Origin: CAYRXE01 sp964428205
Lineage (GTDB): Bacteria; Patescibacteriota; Gracilibacteria; Peribacterales; Peribacteraceae
Direction: 5' to 3'
Assembly (NCBI GenBank): GCA_964428205.1
Contig: CAYRXE010000001.1
Location: 18,711 to 82,710 of the forward strand
DNA: 64,000 bases
In this document: one piece after another, positions 1-9,268 of the stretch
Layout of the letters: every line of letters starts with the position of its first letter
Position numbering within the stretch: the first letter of the stretch is position 1
Notes under the pieces: generated by a model
What the model was told of the DNA's origin: nothing
The model's database searches: none
The model's input: only the letters and a program-made list of their open reading frames with translations
Position numbers and translations under genes: made by a program

Positions 1-137
1 GCAAGCGTGCTGTACACCGCTCCATCACCGGAAATTGTTTCGCTCGTTGGCAGACTCGACACCCAGTACGAGAACGCGGCAGTCACAACAACGAAGAGGG
101 CGATGAGAATGCCGAAGATGACGCTACGTTTGGTCAT
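1..137 (-). CDS. N-terminus of an unknown single-pass membrane or secreted protein (partial)
   Basis: Only the first 45 codons lie in the window; the gene runs off the left edge. It begins MTKRSVIFGILIA and has one hydrophobic segment at about residues 6-26, followed by a polar stretch, so a membrane anchor or signal peptide is likely. Its ATG shares bases with the TGA stop of the upstream asparagine synthase (ATGA), which indicates translational coupling and a shared role in the glycan locus. The function cannot be told from this fragment. Confidence 0.6.
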   Translation of the reverse strand, partial: MTKRSVIFGILIALFVVVTAAFSYWVSSLPTSETISGDGAVYSTL

Positions 138-2023
138 GCGTCTTGTTGCTTGATCCACTCGGAGAGCGTGAGGAGTGCCCAAATATGGTCGGAGTAGTCG
201 ATGTTCGTCGCGTGGTAGTGCGCGAGGAAGCGCTCCAGTGCGCCCCGATCGAAGATCTCGCGGAAGAGCGGTGGCCCCTGTAACAAGTGATCTGCCACGA
301 AGTCTTTTAAGTCCGTACGGAACCAGCGGTTGAGCGGCAGGCGGAAGCCTGTCTTCTTTTTATGCAGGACGTTATCGGGCACAAGACCTTTGAGCATGCG
401 CTCGCGCAGGATCCACTTCTTCTTATTCCCACGCAGCTTGTACTCGATTGGCATCTGGGCCGTGAACTCCAGGAGCTTGTGATCAAGGAACGGTGAACGC
501 GCTTCGAGTCCGTGTGCCATGGCTCCAAGATCCACCTTGGGCATCAAACAATCTGCGAGATACGTCTGCACATCCATGCTCATGGCACGATGCACGAGAT
601 CGTACGCACGGCCACGTGCAGCCTCGGTGTGTTTGGCGTACCAGAGATCGGTACGTCCGAACTTCTCTTGGTACTTCATGCTATAGAGCTGCTTCTTTTC
701 TTCTTCGGTGAAGAAGCTGATGTACTGCAAGTAACGCTGCTCCCAAGGGAGCCCCATCGTGCGCTGGAAGCGATTACTGCGATAACTGAGTGTGGATGGG
801 AACATCCCCTGCCATGATTCGGTCATGAGACGCGCGAAGATGTGCAGCACCCATGGCGTGATGTTCCAGTACTCCGAGAAGTTGAGGATGGGATAGCGTG
901 CATAGCCGGCAAAGTTCTCGTCTCCCCCATCTCCATTGAGTGCGACGGTCACCACTTTGCGCGTTTCGCGTGCAATCAGGTACGTCGGGATGGCGGAAGG
1001 ATCTGCGTAGGGTTCTTCGTAGGTACGCACAAGTTCCGGGAGCAAGTGAACAATGTCTGGTTCGAGAACGATCGGATGGTGATCAGTGCCAAAATGCTTC
1101 GCGGTGATTGCGGCATAGGGAAGTTCGTTGAAGGCAGGATCTTCGCTTCCAATCGAAAATGTTTTCACAGGATGCGAACTTATCTTACTCATCAGTCCAA
1201 CGATCGCAGCGGAGTCGATACCGCCGGAGAGGAATGCGCCAACAGGGACATCCGCAATCATGCGGAGTTTTACGCTCTCGGTGAGGAGCTCCATAGAACG
1301 CTCTGCCCACTCGTCTTCTGAGAGAGTGAGATCGGTGTTGTACGTGAGCTTCCAGTACTGCTCCATCTTGTGCGTTCCATTCGCAAGGTCGACCGTCATC
1401 AAGTGACCAGCAGGGAGCTTATGAATACCCGTGTACCCCGTGCGTGGAGCCGGCAGGTACATCATCGTCAGATAATCGTGAATCGCCGACACATCGATAT
1501 CCTTTGGGCAATCAGGCAAACGCTTGAGGGCTTTGAGTTCGGAAGCAAAGGCTAATGTGCCATTGTTGATGAAGTACTTGAGCGGCTTTTTACCGACCCG
1601 ATCGCGAGCAATGTAGAGCTTTTTACTTGGACGATCCCACAGAGCAAACGCGAACATGCCGCGTGCACGCTCCAAACATGTGGTGATGCCGTACTCGATG
1701 TACATGTGTAGGAGCACTTCTCCATCTCCGGAGGATTTAAAGTGATGTCCCCTCTCCTGCAGAATTTTTCGCTCTTCTTGAAAGTTATACATCTCACCGT
1801 TAAAGACGAGCACGTAATCTTTATCCGCAGAAAAGAGAGGCTGCGCAGAGCGCTCACTTAGGTCGATGATCGAAAGACGCGTCTGGCTAATGCCTGCGTT
1901 ACTATCGTTGAACATGCCACGACCATCGGGGCCGCGGTGCGCGAGGCAACTTGTGAGCAACTCCAATTGCTGCGGATCAACCGCAGAGCCATCGAGCCGT
2001 ACCAGTCCTGCTATACCGCACAT
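134..2023 (-). CDS. asnB: Asparagine synthase (glutamine-hydrolysing), AsnB type
   Basis: A 629-residue protein with the full two-domain AsnB layout. Cys2 (MCGIAG) is the expected N-terminal nucleophile of the glutaminase domain, about residues 2-210. The synthetase domain carries the PPi-loop SGGIDSA near residues 266-272. The family transfers ammonia from glutamine to an adenylated carboxylate, usually aspartate. In polysaccharide loci AsnB-like proteins often amidate sugar acids instead, so a role on a uronic acid made by the WecC homologue here is possible but inferred. The ATG is well fixed because Cys2 must follow it, and TATAGT lies 6 bases upstream. Its stop overlaps the next gene. 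Confidence 0.95.
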   Translation of the reverse strand: MCGIAGLVRLDGSAVDPQQLELLTSCLAHRGPDGRGMFNDSNAGISQTRLSIIDLSERSAQPLFSADKDYVLVFNGEMYNFQEERKILQERGHHFKSSGDGEVLLHMYIEYGITTCLERARGMFAFALWDRPSKKLYIARDRVGKKPLKYFINNGTLAFASELKALKRLPDCPKDIDVSAIHDYLTMMYLPAPRTGYTGIHKLPAGHLMTVDLANGTHKMEQYWKLTYNTDLTLSEDEWAERSMELLTESVKLRMIADVPVGAFLSGGIDSAAIVGLMSKISSHPVKTFSIGSEDPAFNELPYAAITAKHFGTDHHPIVLEPDIVHLLPELVRTYEEPYADPSAIPTYLIARETRKVVTVALNGDGGDENFAGYARYPILNFSEYWNITPWVLHIFARLMTESWQGMFPSTLSYRSNRFQRTMGLPWEQRYLQYISFFTEEEKKQLYSMKYQEKFGRTDLWYAKHTEAARGRAYDLVHRAMSMDVQTYLADCLMPKVDLGAMAHGLEARSPFLDHKLLEFTAQMPIEYKLRGNKKKWILRERMLKGLVPDNVLHKKKTGFRLPLNRWFRTDLKDFVADHLLQGPPLFREIFDRGALERFLAHYHATNIDYSDHIWALLTLSEWIKQQDA

Positions 2024-2029
2024 ATGTGA

Positions 2030-2035
2030 ACTATA
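2030..2035 (-). promoter_or_regulatory. -10-like hexamer of asnB, leaderless position
   Basis: TATAGT ends 6 bases before the asnB ATG. Start would fall at or next to the start codon. No Shine-Dalgarno site is visible. The -35 is weak. Confidence 0.5.
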
Positions 2036-2076
2036 GATGAAACAGGTACTTGGGAGAATATTGTATATTTAGATAA

Positions 2077-2128
2077 GAGCTGAACGCTGAGTGCTGAGTT
2101 TCAGCTCTCAGAGCTCTTCACTCAGCTC
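2077..2128. repeat. Imperfect inverted repeat of GCTGAGA-type words
   Basis: The left arm (GAGCTGA, GCTGAG, GCTGAG) is mirrored by a right arm (CTCAGAGCTC, CTCAGCTC). It lies between divergent genes, so it cannot serve only as a terminator. It uses the same words as the hairpin at 46390-46452 after pheT. Confidence 0.6.
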
Positions 2129-2165
2129 TCACTAGAAAGAATCAATATGGCAGAGCATCGACAAA

Positions 2166-2969
2166 ATGTTTACACTCCTGCCCATGCAGCAGAAGCAATA
2201 CGAATGGAATTGGCAGTGGAACAAGGTCTACGACGATAACCAGTGGCTCTTTACGGAGTGGATCTACCCAAACAAGCTCGAGGATTTCCGCGGGAAAGAC
2301 GTTTTAGACTGTGGTTGTGGTGGTGGCCAGCACTTGTCCTTTGTGGCTCCGTACGCGGCTCACGTGACGGGCGTGGATTTGAACTCGACCGATAGCGCGA
2401 AGCGGAATACCGAAAAATTTAACAACGTGACCGTGCTCGAAGGTGATTTGGCTGCGATGAATTTGGGTAAGCAGTTCGACATGGCCTACTGCATTGGCGT
2501 GTTGCATCACACCGATGCTCCAAAAAAGACGTTCGAGAACCTCGCGCGTCACGTAAAGCCGGGTGGTCGCATGATCTTGTGGGTGTATTCGTACGAAGGA
2601 AACTTTTGGAACAGGACGCTCCTCGAAGCATTGAAGAGATGGATTGTGATGAAGCTCCCACGCAGCGCCGTGATGGGAATCGGTCATGTACTCACTGCTC
2701 TTCTCTATATTCCGATCTACACCATCTACTTACTCCCACTGAAGTTCCTCCCTTTCTACGAGTACTTCCAGAACTGGAGGAAGCTCAGCTACAGCCGCAA
2801 TTTGCTCAACGTGTTCGATAAGCTCAATGCCCCACAGACATGGTTCCTGAGCGAAAAAGACGTACGTGGATACTTCAACGATCAAGAATTTACCGATGTG
2901 CACATTTCGCCGTATAAGGGCGTGAGTTGGCGCGCATCTGGTACTAAGAAGAGGCCCGCAACGGCGTAG
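2166..2969 (+). CDS. Class I SAM-dependent methyltransferase
   Basis: A 267-residue protein with SAM motif I VLDCGCGGGQH near residue 45, an acidic residue ending strand 2 (GVDLN) and the motif-IV region AYCIGVLHH. The C-terminal third contains a hydrophobic stretch (about residues 175-200), suggesting membrane association. It heads a plus-strand run with an SDR, a GMC oxidoreductase and a GT4, so methylation of a glycan or lipid-linked intermediate is plausible. The start is uncertain: ATG codons at 2166 and 2184 have no ribosome site, while an out-of-frame ATG at 2147 begins a protein-like stretch. An N-terminal frameshift is therefore possible. Confidence 0.85.
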   Translation: MFTLLPMQQKQYEWNWQWNKVYDDNQWLFTEWIYPNKLEDFRGKDVLDCGCGGGQHLSFVAPYAAHVTGVDLNSTDSAKRNTEKFNNVTVLEGDLAAMNLGKQFDMAYCIGVLHHTDAPKKTFENLARHVKPGGRMILWVYSYEGNFWNRTLLEALKRWIVMKLPRSAVMGIGHVLTALLYIPIYTIYLLPLKFLPFYEYFQNWRKLSYSRNLLNVFDKLNAPQTWFLSEKDVRGYFNDQEFTDVHISPYKGVSWRASGTKKRPATA

Positions 2970-2988
2970 CCTGTTGCGGCAAAAAGAT

Positions 2989-2994
2989 TAGAAT
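2989..2994 (+). promoter_or_regulatory. -10-like hexamer for the SDR gene
   Basis: TAGAAT ends 6 bases before the GTG start at 3001. This supports the GTG start and a leaderless message. Confidence 0.45.
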
Positions 2995-3000
2995 CGGGGG

Positions 3001-4293
3001 GTGAACCATGAAGTGTTCGTCACCGGCTCCACAGGACTCGTGGGCAAAGCGCTCGTGCCGCATTTGTTGGAACGCGGATACAACGTGCGCATTCTCGTAC
3101 GAGGCAAGGCGCCTTTTGCTGCGCATCCCTTACTCAAGATCATCAAAGGAGACATGCTCCATGGCAACGCACTCAAAGCTGGATGCAGCGGTGTGCAGAC
3201 GGTGATTCATTTGGCAGCACGCAAGAATGACGAGCGTGATAGTGAGCAAGTGAACGTTCAAGGTGCACAGCTCTTGGCACAGACGGCAGTGGATGCAGGT
3301 GTCACACACATCGTGCATCTCTCAACACAATCCGTGCTTCTCCCTAAGAAAGGAATCTACGCACAGACCAAGACCGATGCTGAACGCGCGCTGGAAGATA
3401 GTGGTCTACCTGTCACGGAGCTACGCAGTAGTGTGGTATATGGCAGTGAACCCGAAGGAGTCGTGGGCAGCATCGCAAACTTTGCGAAGTTGCCGATGGT
3501 TCCTGTGATTGGGAAAGGCGGCGGACACTTTGCGCCCATCCACAGAGATGATTTGGCTGAGGCCATTGTGCGCGTACTGGAAAAGCCCGAGCTCCACGGC
3601 AATACGTTTGATGTGGGCGGACCGGAGGTGATGAGCTTTACCGAGATTGCCGACAAGATTCTTAAAGAGCGTGGCACACCCAGGAAGTACTTCTACATTC
3701 CTGCGAGTATCGCGATGGCGATGGCACGCGTGTTCTCGATCCTCCCCCGCTCTCCGCTGACAGTGAGTAACGTGCTCGGTGCGATCCAAGATGTACCCAT
3801 GGATCCGCGTCCGTTCCTGCAGGTGATTGATTTGAAGCCCAGGACCTTTGATGAAGGACTGAAGGAATGCGATTTCTTAAAGCCACCTTCGGAACCAGAC
3901 GTCATGCTCCAATACGTCATGTCCGGATTCCACAATGCGCCGGGTGTATTGCCCGAGGTGCGTGAGCGGTACCTGCACGCACTGGAAGTTCATGGACTAG
4001 CGGATGCCGCAGCGCTGACGCCGGATTTGTTGCATGCACCAGGAACACTCCGTGCACTTGATTGGCTTACCAAGCTGCGCGCTCCACAGTGTGCATTGCA
4101 AAGAAAGTTTTTGATCGCCGCTGCCGTGCGCGAAACAACACCCGAAACAGCAGCGACTCTACTACCTCCTGCTCGTGGCGCATTTCACGTGGTGATGAAT
4201 CTGATTGGTATTGGCATTGCCCAAGTGGTTGTCGTGATTCGCACGCTCCTGCTTTTACTTCGTCCCGGTCTCTGGAAACGCTATGTCGCCTGA
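3001..4293 (+). CDS. Extended SDR (NAD-dependent epimerase/dehydratase) with an extra C-terminal domain
   Basis: The N-terminal Rossmann motif is TGSTGLVG (residues 8-15). The catalytic YxxxK is present as YAQTK near residue 120, after a Ser-rich strand (HLSTQS). About 300 residues form a normal extended SDR. A further 130 or so are not typical, and end in a hydrophobic helix that may bind membrane. GTG is the start because the Rossmann strand begins at once. The gene overlaps the downstream GMC oxidoreductase by 11 bases, so the two probably act on the same substrate. The substrate is not recognisable; a sugar nucleotide or a sterol/lipid-type alcohol are both possible. Confidence 0.85.
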   Translation: MNHEVFVTGSTGLVGKALVPHLLERGYNVRILVRGKAPFAAHPLLKIIKGDMLHGNALKAGCSGVQTVIHLAARKNDERDSEQVNVQGAQLLAQTAVDAGVTHIVHLSTQSVLLPKKGIYAQTKTDAERALEDSGLPVTELRSSVVYGSEPEGVVGSIANFAKLPMVPVIGKGGGHFAPIHRDDLAEAIVRVLEKPELHGNTFDVGGPEVMSFTEIADKILKERGTPRKYFYIPASIAMAMARVFSILPRSPLTVSNVLGAIQDVPMDPRPFLQVIDLKPRTFDEGLKECDFLKPPSEPDVMLQYVMSGFHNAPGVLPEVRERYLHALEVHGLADAAALTPDLLHAPGTLRALDWLTKLRAPQCALQRKFLIAAAVRETTPETAATLLPPARGAFHVVMNLIGIGIAQVVVVIRTLLLLLRPGLWKRYVA

Positions 4294-5845
4294 AGTCATC
4301 GTCATCGGCAGTGGACCTGCAGGCGTACATGCTGCGCAGGCTCTTGTTGATCAAGGTATCAAAGTGACGATGGTCGATGGCGGTGAATCTGCACCCAGGG
4401 TTCTCACCGAACCGGTGACGTCCTGGACGCACATGCGCAAAACCAAGACGGACCAGTGGAGGTGGTTTCTTGGAGAGGATTTATCTGGAATCCCTGTGGA
4501 GGGACTTAAAGGAGGACTGGGCGGTGGCATGACGAGTGGAAACAGGAAGTTTGTACTTTCACGAACAGAAGAAGCATTGCCTGTGAAAACAACGGACGTA
4601 CCACTGGTGCAAACACTCGCCGAAGGCGGCCTTGGCGCAGTGTGGGGTGCCACGAGTGCGTACCTGAGCGATGCAATGTTGGAACAGATGGGACTCCCTG
4701 TAGCGGATATGCAGGAACACTACCGCGCTGTGACAAAGAGGATTGGCGTGAGCGGACCACCCAGCGTGTATGGCACACAACCTGCGTTGCCGTTGGATCA
4801 CCATGCAGAAGCCATGCACAACGCATACGAAGCGCAGAAGCCTTGGTGGGACGAGAGCGGAATGAAACTGGGTCAGCCACACTCTGCCGTACTTACAGAA
4901 AATCTTGGTGATCGCCATGCGAGTAGCACGTTCGATATGGATTATTATTCGGACGCTGGAAAGAGTGTGTACCGCCCGCAGTGGACGCTTGAGCAATTAA
5001 AAAAGAATCCACTCTTTACCTACCAGCCACACGTACTCGTGGAAGCTATTCGCGAACGTGACGACGGAGTCGTGATCGAAGGTCGTTCACTCGCCGCCTG
5101 GTCGCAAGGACATGCGCAAATCGTCCACGGAACGCATGCCGTTTTGTGCGCAGGAGCGGTGAATAGCGCGCGCATTTTGCTCGCGAGTTTGGACAAGCAC
5201 GACCCTGTGCCATTCGTCGCCAAGTCTCACGCCTTCATTGCGGGATTGCGACTACAAGCTCTTGGGAAGGGCGGTCCGGAGCACAGGATGAGTTCGTGCC
5301 AGCTCGTCATGGAAGAGGCTCCCTACACGCCAAGTTCTTTTTGCGCTCAGCTCTACAGCTATCGCTCGCTCTTGCTCTTTCGATTACTGGGTTCACTCCC
5401 GCTGCCAACACCTCTCGCGATGAAGGCAGCAGCACTGCTCTCCCCTGCCCTCGTGATTGCCGATGTGCGCTTCGCGACACCTACACCCAATGCGACACTG
5501 CAGTGGACCGGCGACATGCTTGATGTGAAGTCGATCGCAACCGAGGAGTCTCGCAAAGAGGCGCATGCGACCCTTGCTCGCGTGCGCGCTGGCTTGCGTA
5601 AATCCGGTGTGACTCCAGTGAAGACGATGCTGTTGCCTGTTGGTAGTAGCTCGCACTACGGATGCACGATTCCTGTGAACGGATCTGTCCTGGGATGTGA
5701 TGCAGATGGCCAAGTGCACGGCATGAGCAGAACACTCGTAGCCGATGCCTCCATGTTCGTGACGCTCCCCGCGCACCCACACACACTCACGATCATGGCC
5801 AACGCCAATCGCATTGGCACGATCTTAGGCAATAGGCTGCGGTAA
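4283..5845 (+). CDS. GMC-family FAD-dependent oxidoreductase
   Basis: A 520-residue protein with an N-terminal FAD-binding motif VIGSGPAGVHAA (residues 7-18). The C-terminal block contains HYGCTIP and the Asp/His-rich VADASMF...HPHTLTIMANANR signature of GMC oxidoreductases. This family oxidises alcohols or reduces FAD with sugar or polyol substrates. It starts inside the preceding SDR gene, 11 bases before that gene's stop, so they are translationally coupled. A GMC enzyme in a glycan locus suggests oxidation of a sugar hydroxyl, but the substrate is inference. Confidence 0.88.
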   Translation: MSPEVIVIGSGPAGVHAAQALVDQGIKVTMVDGGESAPRVLTEPVTSWTHMRKTKTDQWRWFLGEDLSGIPVEGLKGGLGGGMTSGNRKFVLSRTEEALPVKTTDVPLVQTLAEGGLGAVWGATSAYLSDAMLEQMGLPVADMQEHYRAVTKRIGVSGPPSVYGTQPALPLDHHAEAMHNAYEAQKPWWDESGMKLGQPHSAVLTENLGDRHASSTFDMDYYSDAGKSVYRPQWTLEQLKKNPLFTYQPHVLVEAIRERDDGVVIEGRSLAAWSQGHAQIVHGTHAVLCAGAVNSARILLASLDKHDPVPFVAKSHAFIAGLRLQALGKGGPEHRMSSCQLVMEEAPYTPSSFCAQLYSYRSLLLFRLLGSLPLPTPLAMKAAALLSPALVIADVRFATPTPNATLQWTGDMLDVKSIATEESRKEAHATLARVRAGLRKSGVTPVKTMLLPVGSSSHYGCTIPVNGSVLGCDADGQVHGMSRTLVADASMFVTLPAHPHTLTIMANANRIGTILGNRLR

Positions 5846-5851
5846 ACGTGG

Positions 5852-5857
5852 TATCAT
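5852..5857 (+). promoter_or_regulatory. -10-like hexamer favouring the ATG at 5865
   Basis: TATCAT ends 7 bases before the ATG at 5865 and overlaps the alternative ATG at 5856. It therefore favours the shorter product. Confidence 0.4.
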
Positions 5858-5864
5858 GCACCGT

Positions 5865-6980
5865 ATGCATGTCGTGCTTCTCGCACCGGATCTCCACGGA
5901 AAAAGTGGCTGGAGCAGAGCTGCGTTGGACCTTGCCCATGGCTTGATGGCTCGTGGTCACAAGGTGACAGCGCTCGTGTGCGAAGAGGCAGAGACGGATG
6001 TAGCGCAAGAAGTGATGCTGCGACCGCCCATGAGGTTACTCAGTAATCCTCTCCTCTGTTTTTGGGATGCCATCAAACTGAGGAGAATGCTTCTGCAGGT
6101 ACAACCGAATGTCGTGCACGTCATCGCCGAACCGTACGCGATGGTTCTTGGCATGGCATCTGTGCCGCACAGTACAACGTGCGTGACGGTGCATGGTTCG
6201 TACGCCGCGATTCCCTTCCAAGGCAACGCACTCACAAAGATGCTCATGAGTTACGCGCTCAAAAAGGTGACGCGAATTATTACCGTGAGTAACTTTACGA
6301 AAGGATATCTCTTAGAACACGCAGGACCGTCTGTTGGGACAGAGGTACTGAAGCCAAAGATCCGCGTGATCCCCAATGCCATCGACTTCGCACGTTTCCC
6401 CTTGGAGAAACCCGAAAAGGAACAGCAGACACCTGCCCATATTTTGAGTGTGGGGGCCATCAAAGCTCGCAAAGGATGTTTGCAGGCAATCGAGGCGTGT
6501 TCGGTACTTAAAGACAATGACGTGCCGTTTCAGTACGACATGATTGGCTCTTTGGAAGAAGTGCCGAAGTACGTAGAGGAGTTGAAGCAGATGATTGTGC
6601 GCTTGGATCTCTCGGATCATGTGCATCTGCTTGGTACTGTTTCTGAAGAGCGCCTCCAAGAAGCATTCGCAAAAGCAGATGTATTTTTGATGCCATCGCG
6701 CCACGAAGGTCCTCATGTGGAAGGCTTTGGCATCGTGTTCCTCGAAGCTAATGCCTGGGGTGTTCCTGTTGTGGGTCCAAACACGGGTGGCTGCCCAGAG
6801 GCAATTAAAGATGGTGAGACGGGCTATGTAGTAGATCCTAATCATCCACAAATGATTGCGGAGGCGCTCAGGAAGATCCTTGTCGAAAAAAAGATATCTT
6901 CAGATGCCTGCAGACGCTGGGCGGAAGAACATGGCATTGGAAAAATCGCTGCCATGGTCGAAGACGCATACAAGGCTTAA
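5865..6980 (+). CDS. Glycosyltransferase family 4
   Basis: A GT-B fold retaining glycosyltransferase of 371 residues. The N-terminal domain starts MHVVLLAPDLHGKSG. The C-terminal nucleotide-sugar domain carries the GT4 signature E-x7-E as EGFGIVFLE, preceded by FLMPSRHE and followed by PVVGPNTGG. It is the last gene of the plus-strand run with the methyltransferase, SDR and GMC enzyme. A start three codons upstream (5856) is possible, but the hexamer TATCAT covers it. The stop overlaps that of the convergent C-methyltransferase. Donor and acceptor are unknown. Confidence 0.93.
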   Translation: MHVVLLAPDLHGKSGWSRAALDLAHGLMARGHKVTALVCEEAETDVAQEVMLRPPMRLLSNPLLCFWDAIKLRRMLLQVQPNVVHVIAEPYAMVLGMASVPHSTTCVTVHGSYAAIPFQGNALTKMLMSYALKKVTRIITVSNFTKGYLLEHAGPSVGTEVLKPKIRVIPNAIDFARFPLEKPEKEQQTPAHILSVGAIKARKGCLQAIEACSVLKDNDVPFQYDMIGSLEEVPKYVEELKQMIVRLDLSDHVHLLGTVSEERLQEAFAKADVFLMPSRHEGPHVEGFGIVFLEANAWGVPVVGPNTGGCPEAIKDGETGYVVDPNHPQMIAEALRKILVEKKISSDACRRWAEEHGIGKIAAMVEDAYKA

Positions 6981-8233
6981 GCCACGTCTGCGTTCTTGAT
7001 GATGTGTGGAACCGGGAGCGGGACAATGAAGTCGCCTTTGTAACCGCGCTTCTTCAGGTTCACCACAAGCTCGCTCGCAATATGCCACGAGAGCAGCAGT
7101 GCGAATGGCGGCTGATCTTCGTAGAGCTTGGATTCTTCGAGAACCGGAATATTGCGACCCGGCATGAACTTGCCGATCTTCTTCGATCCTTTGATCTCCA
7201 TCACATACGGGATGAGACCATCATCAAGGCCAACGTAGTTCACGAGTGTGCTGGCACGCGACGGAGCACTGATGGCGTAGACCATCTTGCCCTGAGCATG
7301 GATATCGACGAGCAAGCGATAGAGTTCGAGCTTGGACTTAAGAACACCTTCCTGGAACGGCTTGATCCAAGCTGTGGATGTGAGACCAGCTTCGTCTTCT
7401 TCTTTCAGGAGAGCATCAACGGAACCATCAGCTGCAAAGCGACTTCCCCGCTGTGCGTACACGCGAATACCACCACCGTGGGTGGGGATGCGCTCGACTT
7501 TAAAGACATTGAATCCGTGCTTTTCGAGCAAGAACTTCACGCTCTGGAGCGAGTAGTAACGCAGGTGTTCGTGGTAAATGGTGTCGTACTGGAGCGTTTT
7601 GATCAGGTCCAAGAGATAGTGTGACTCAGAGACAAAGATGCCGTCGTCTTTGAGAAGACGCACAATGTTCTCGACAACGGAGTTAGGCTCGAGGATGTGT
7701 GCGAACACGTTTGCCGCCGTGATCACGTCTGCCTTGCCGTGTGACTGGAGCACGGTATCTGTCGCTTCTGTCCCAAAGAACGTCATGAGTGTTGGTACGC
7801 CTGCTTCTTCGGCGAGCTTAGCTGTGAGGGATGGCTCAACGCCCAGAACCTTGTGACCACCTTCCTTAAAGTTCTTGAGGAGTGTTCCATCGTTGCTGCC
7901 GATATCGATCACGAAGCTTTCTGGTGTCAGATTCATGAGGGACTGCACGTTCTTGTAGAGAACCGCAAAGTTCTCACGGAGAATCCTCGTCGTACCGCTT
8001 GTGTATGGGTACTCCGGTGGGAACACGAGAGCTGGATCAGCGGTGTAACCGAGCTGCACCAAGGTGCAGGTCGGACACCTGAGCATCTCTGCTGGGAACC
8101 ACTGCTCCTTATCTTGTGGTTCTGTCAGCGGACGCATCACGTTTACCGAAGGGAGGAAGGCCAAGAACATGACCGACTGAAGATTCTTATCGCCACAGGT
8201 CTGGCAGGCAGTAACGGGTCCGTACAGAGACAT
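6977..8233 (-). CDS. Sugar C-methyltransferase (TylC3/NovU-like)
   Basis: A 418-residue protein with the three-part layout of deoxysugar C-methyltransferases. It has an N-terminal zinc site (CQTCG near residue 8, CPTC near residue 52), a central SAM domain (VIDIGSNDGTLL) with the YDTIYHEHLRYYS block typical of the family, and a C-terminal domain. Relatives add a methyl group to C3 of 4-keto deoxysugars, giving branched sugars. The adjacent SDR and Gfo/Idh genes on the same strand, and RmlA/RmlB later in the locus, fit that route. The open frame extends further upstream, but homology begins at MSLYGP. Confidence 0.9.
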   Translation of the reverse strand: MSLYGPVTACQTCGDKNLQSVMFLAFLPSVNVMRPLTEPQDKEQWFPAEMLRCPTCTLVQLGYTADPALVFPPEYPYTSGTTRILRENFAVLYKNVQSLMNLTPESFVIDIGSNDGTLLKNFKEGGHKVLGVEPSLTAKLAEEAGVPTLMTFFGTEATDTVLQSHGKADVITAANVFAHILEPNSVVENIVRLLKDDGIFVSESHYLLDLIKTLQYDTIYHEHLRYYSLQSVKFLLEKHGFNVFKVERIPTHGGGIRVYAQRGSRFAADGSVDALLKEEDEAGLTSTAWIKPFQEGVLKSKLELYRLLVDIHAQGKMVYAISAPSRASTLVNYVGLDDGLIPYVMEIKGSKKIGKFMPGRNIPVLEESKLYEDQPPFALLLSWHIASELVVNLKKRGYKGDFIVPLPVPHIIKNADVA

Positions 8234-8237
8234 GATG

Positions 8238-9248
8238 TTAAGAGAGGAAGAACAAAGGGGGTTCGGAGCTGGCAGGTTTGGCGGGCATCTCGTGGTCTTT
8301 GTACCAGGCAACCGTAGGCGAGAGACCTGCAGCCAAGGAATGCTGCGGGTTAAATCCGAGTGCCGTGAGCTTATGGATGTCAGGGCAGCGTCGCAAGGTT
8401 CCACCAGGTGCCTCCTCTCCAGGTTGGATAGCAAGGTCGACACCAAGCTCTTTACCAACCATCGTCGCGACATCGGCAATGGAGAGTTCTTCGAGTGTGC
8501 CAATGTGATACAGGTTCATGTGCTCGCCCTTGTCGATGACGAGCTGAAGACCGGCAGTGAAGTCGTCGATGTAAATAAATGAGCGTGTCTGCGTACCAGA
8601 ACCTTGGATGGGAAACGGCAGAGGTCGCGTTTGATCTTTAGAGGAGAGTTCCTGTACGCGCTTAATGAACTGCGGAATCACGTGCTCCCAGCCCATCATG
8701 GGGCCGTAGACGTTATGCGGACGGAAAACGACCACACGCTCAAAGTACGAACGACCGTAGTTGAACGCCATGAGCTCGCTCAGGATTTTTCCACCACCGT
8801 AGGAGTAACGAGGATTCAGAGGATCAGGAACAGAAAGACCCACTGTCTCGGGAGTTGGGACCATGGGGGGCGTTTGGTAGACCTCGGAACTCGAAGCCAC
8901 GACGAGATCTTTCATACCTTCTTGAATACAGCTATCAATCACATTCACCATGCCCTTCACACCCACATCCAATACGTAGGCCGGATACTTATAGAAGTAC
9001 TCCGTGCCATTCACGAAAGCCAAGTGATGTACCTGGTCCATACCTTTGACGGCATTGCGCACGACCTTTGGATCGCGAATATCGCCGATCACGATCTCGA
9101 CGTCCTTTTCGCAGTCACCAAGTTTTTCGGTGGAACCGCGGGAAGAGTTATCGAGCACTCGAACCGTATCGCCACGCTTCACAAGAGAGCGCACGAGAGA
9201 TGCGCCAAGAAAGCCAAGGCCGCCGGTGACGAGGATCTTCTTGCTCAT
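8238..9248 (-). CDS. NAD-dependent sugar epimerase/dehydratase (extended SDR)
   Basis: A 336-residue SDR beginning MSKKILVTGGLGFLGAS, with the nucleotide-binding GxxGxxG motif at residues 9-15. The catalytic triad is visible as the ASSSEVY strand and YGGGK. The length and the HNVYGP motif match sugar-nucleotide 4-epimerases or 4,6-dehydratases. The stop is 4 bases from the start of the C-methyltransferase, so the two are co-translated. The product sugar cannot be fixed from sequence. TATAGT lies 10 bases before the ATG. Confidence 0.9.
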   Translation of the reverse strand: MSKKILVTGGLGFLGASLVRSLVKRGDTVRVLDNSSRGSTEKLGDCEKDVEIVIGDIRDPKVVRNAVKGMDQVHHLAFVNGTEYFYKYPAYVLDVGVKGMVNVIDSCIQEGMKDLVVASSSEVYQTPPMVPTPETVGLSVPDPLNPRYSYGGGKILSELMAFNYGRSYFERVVVFRPHNVYGPMMGWEHVIPQFIKRVQELSSKDQTRPLPFPIQGSGTQTRSFIYIDDFTAGLQLVIDKGEHMNLYHIGTLEELSIADVATMVGKELGVDLAIQPGEEAPGGTLRRCPDIHKLTALGFNPQHSLAAGLSPTVAWYKDHEMPAKPASSEPPLFFLS

Positions 9249-9268
9249 CGGTGCAAGCACTATAGCGA

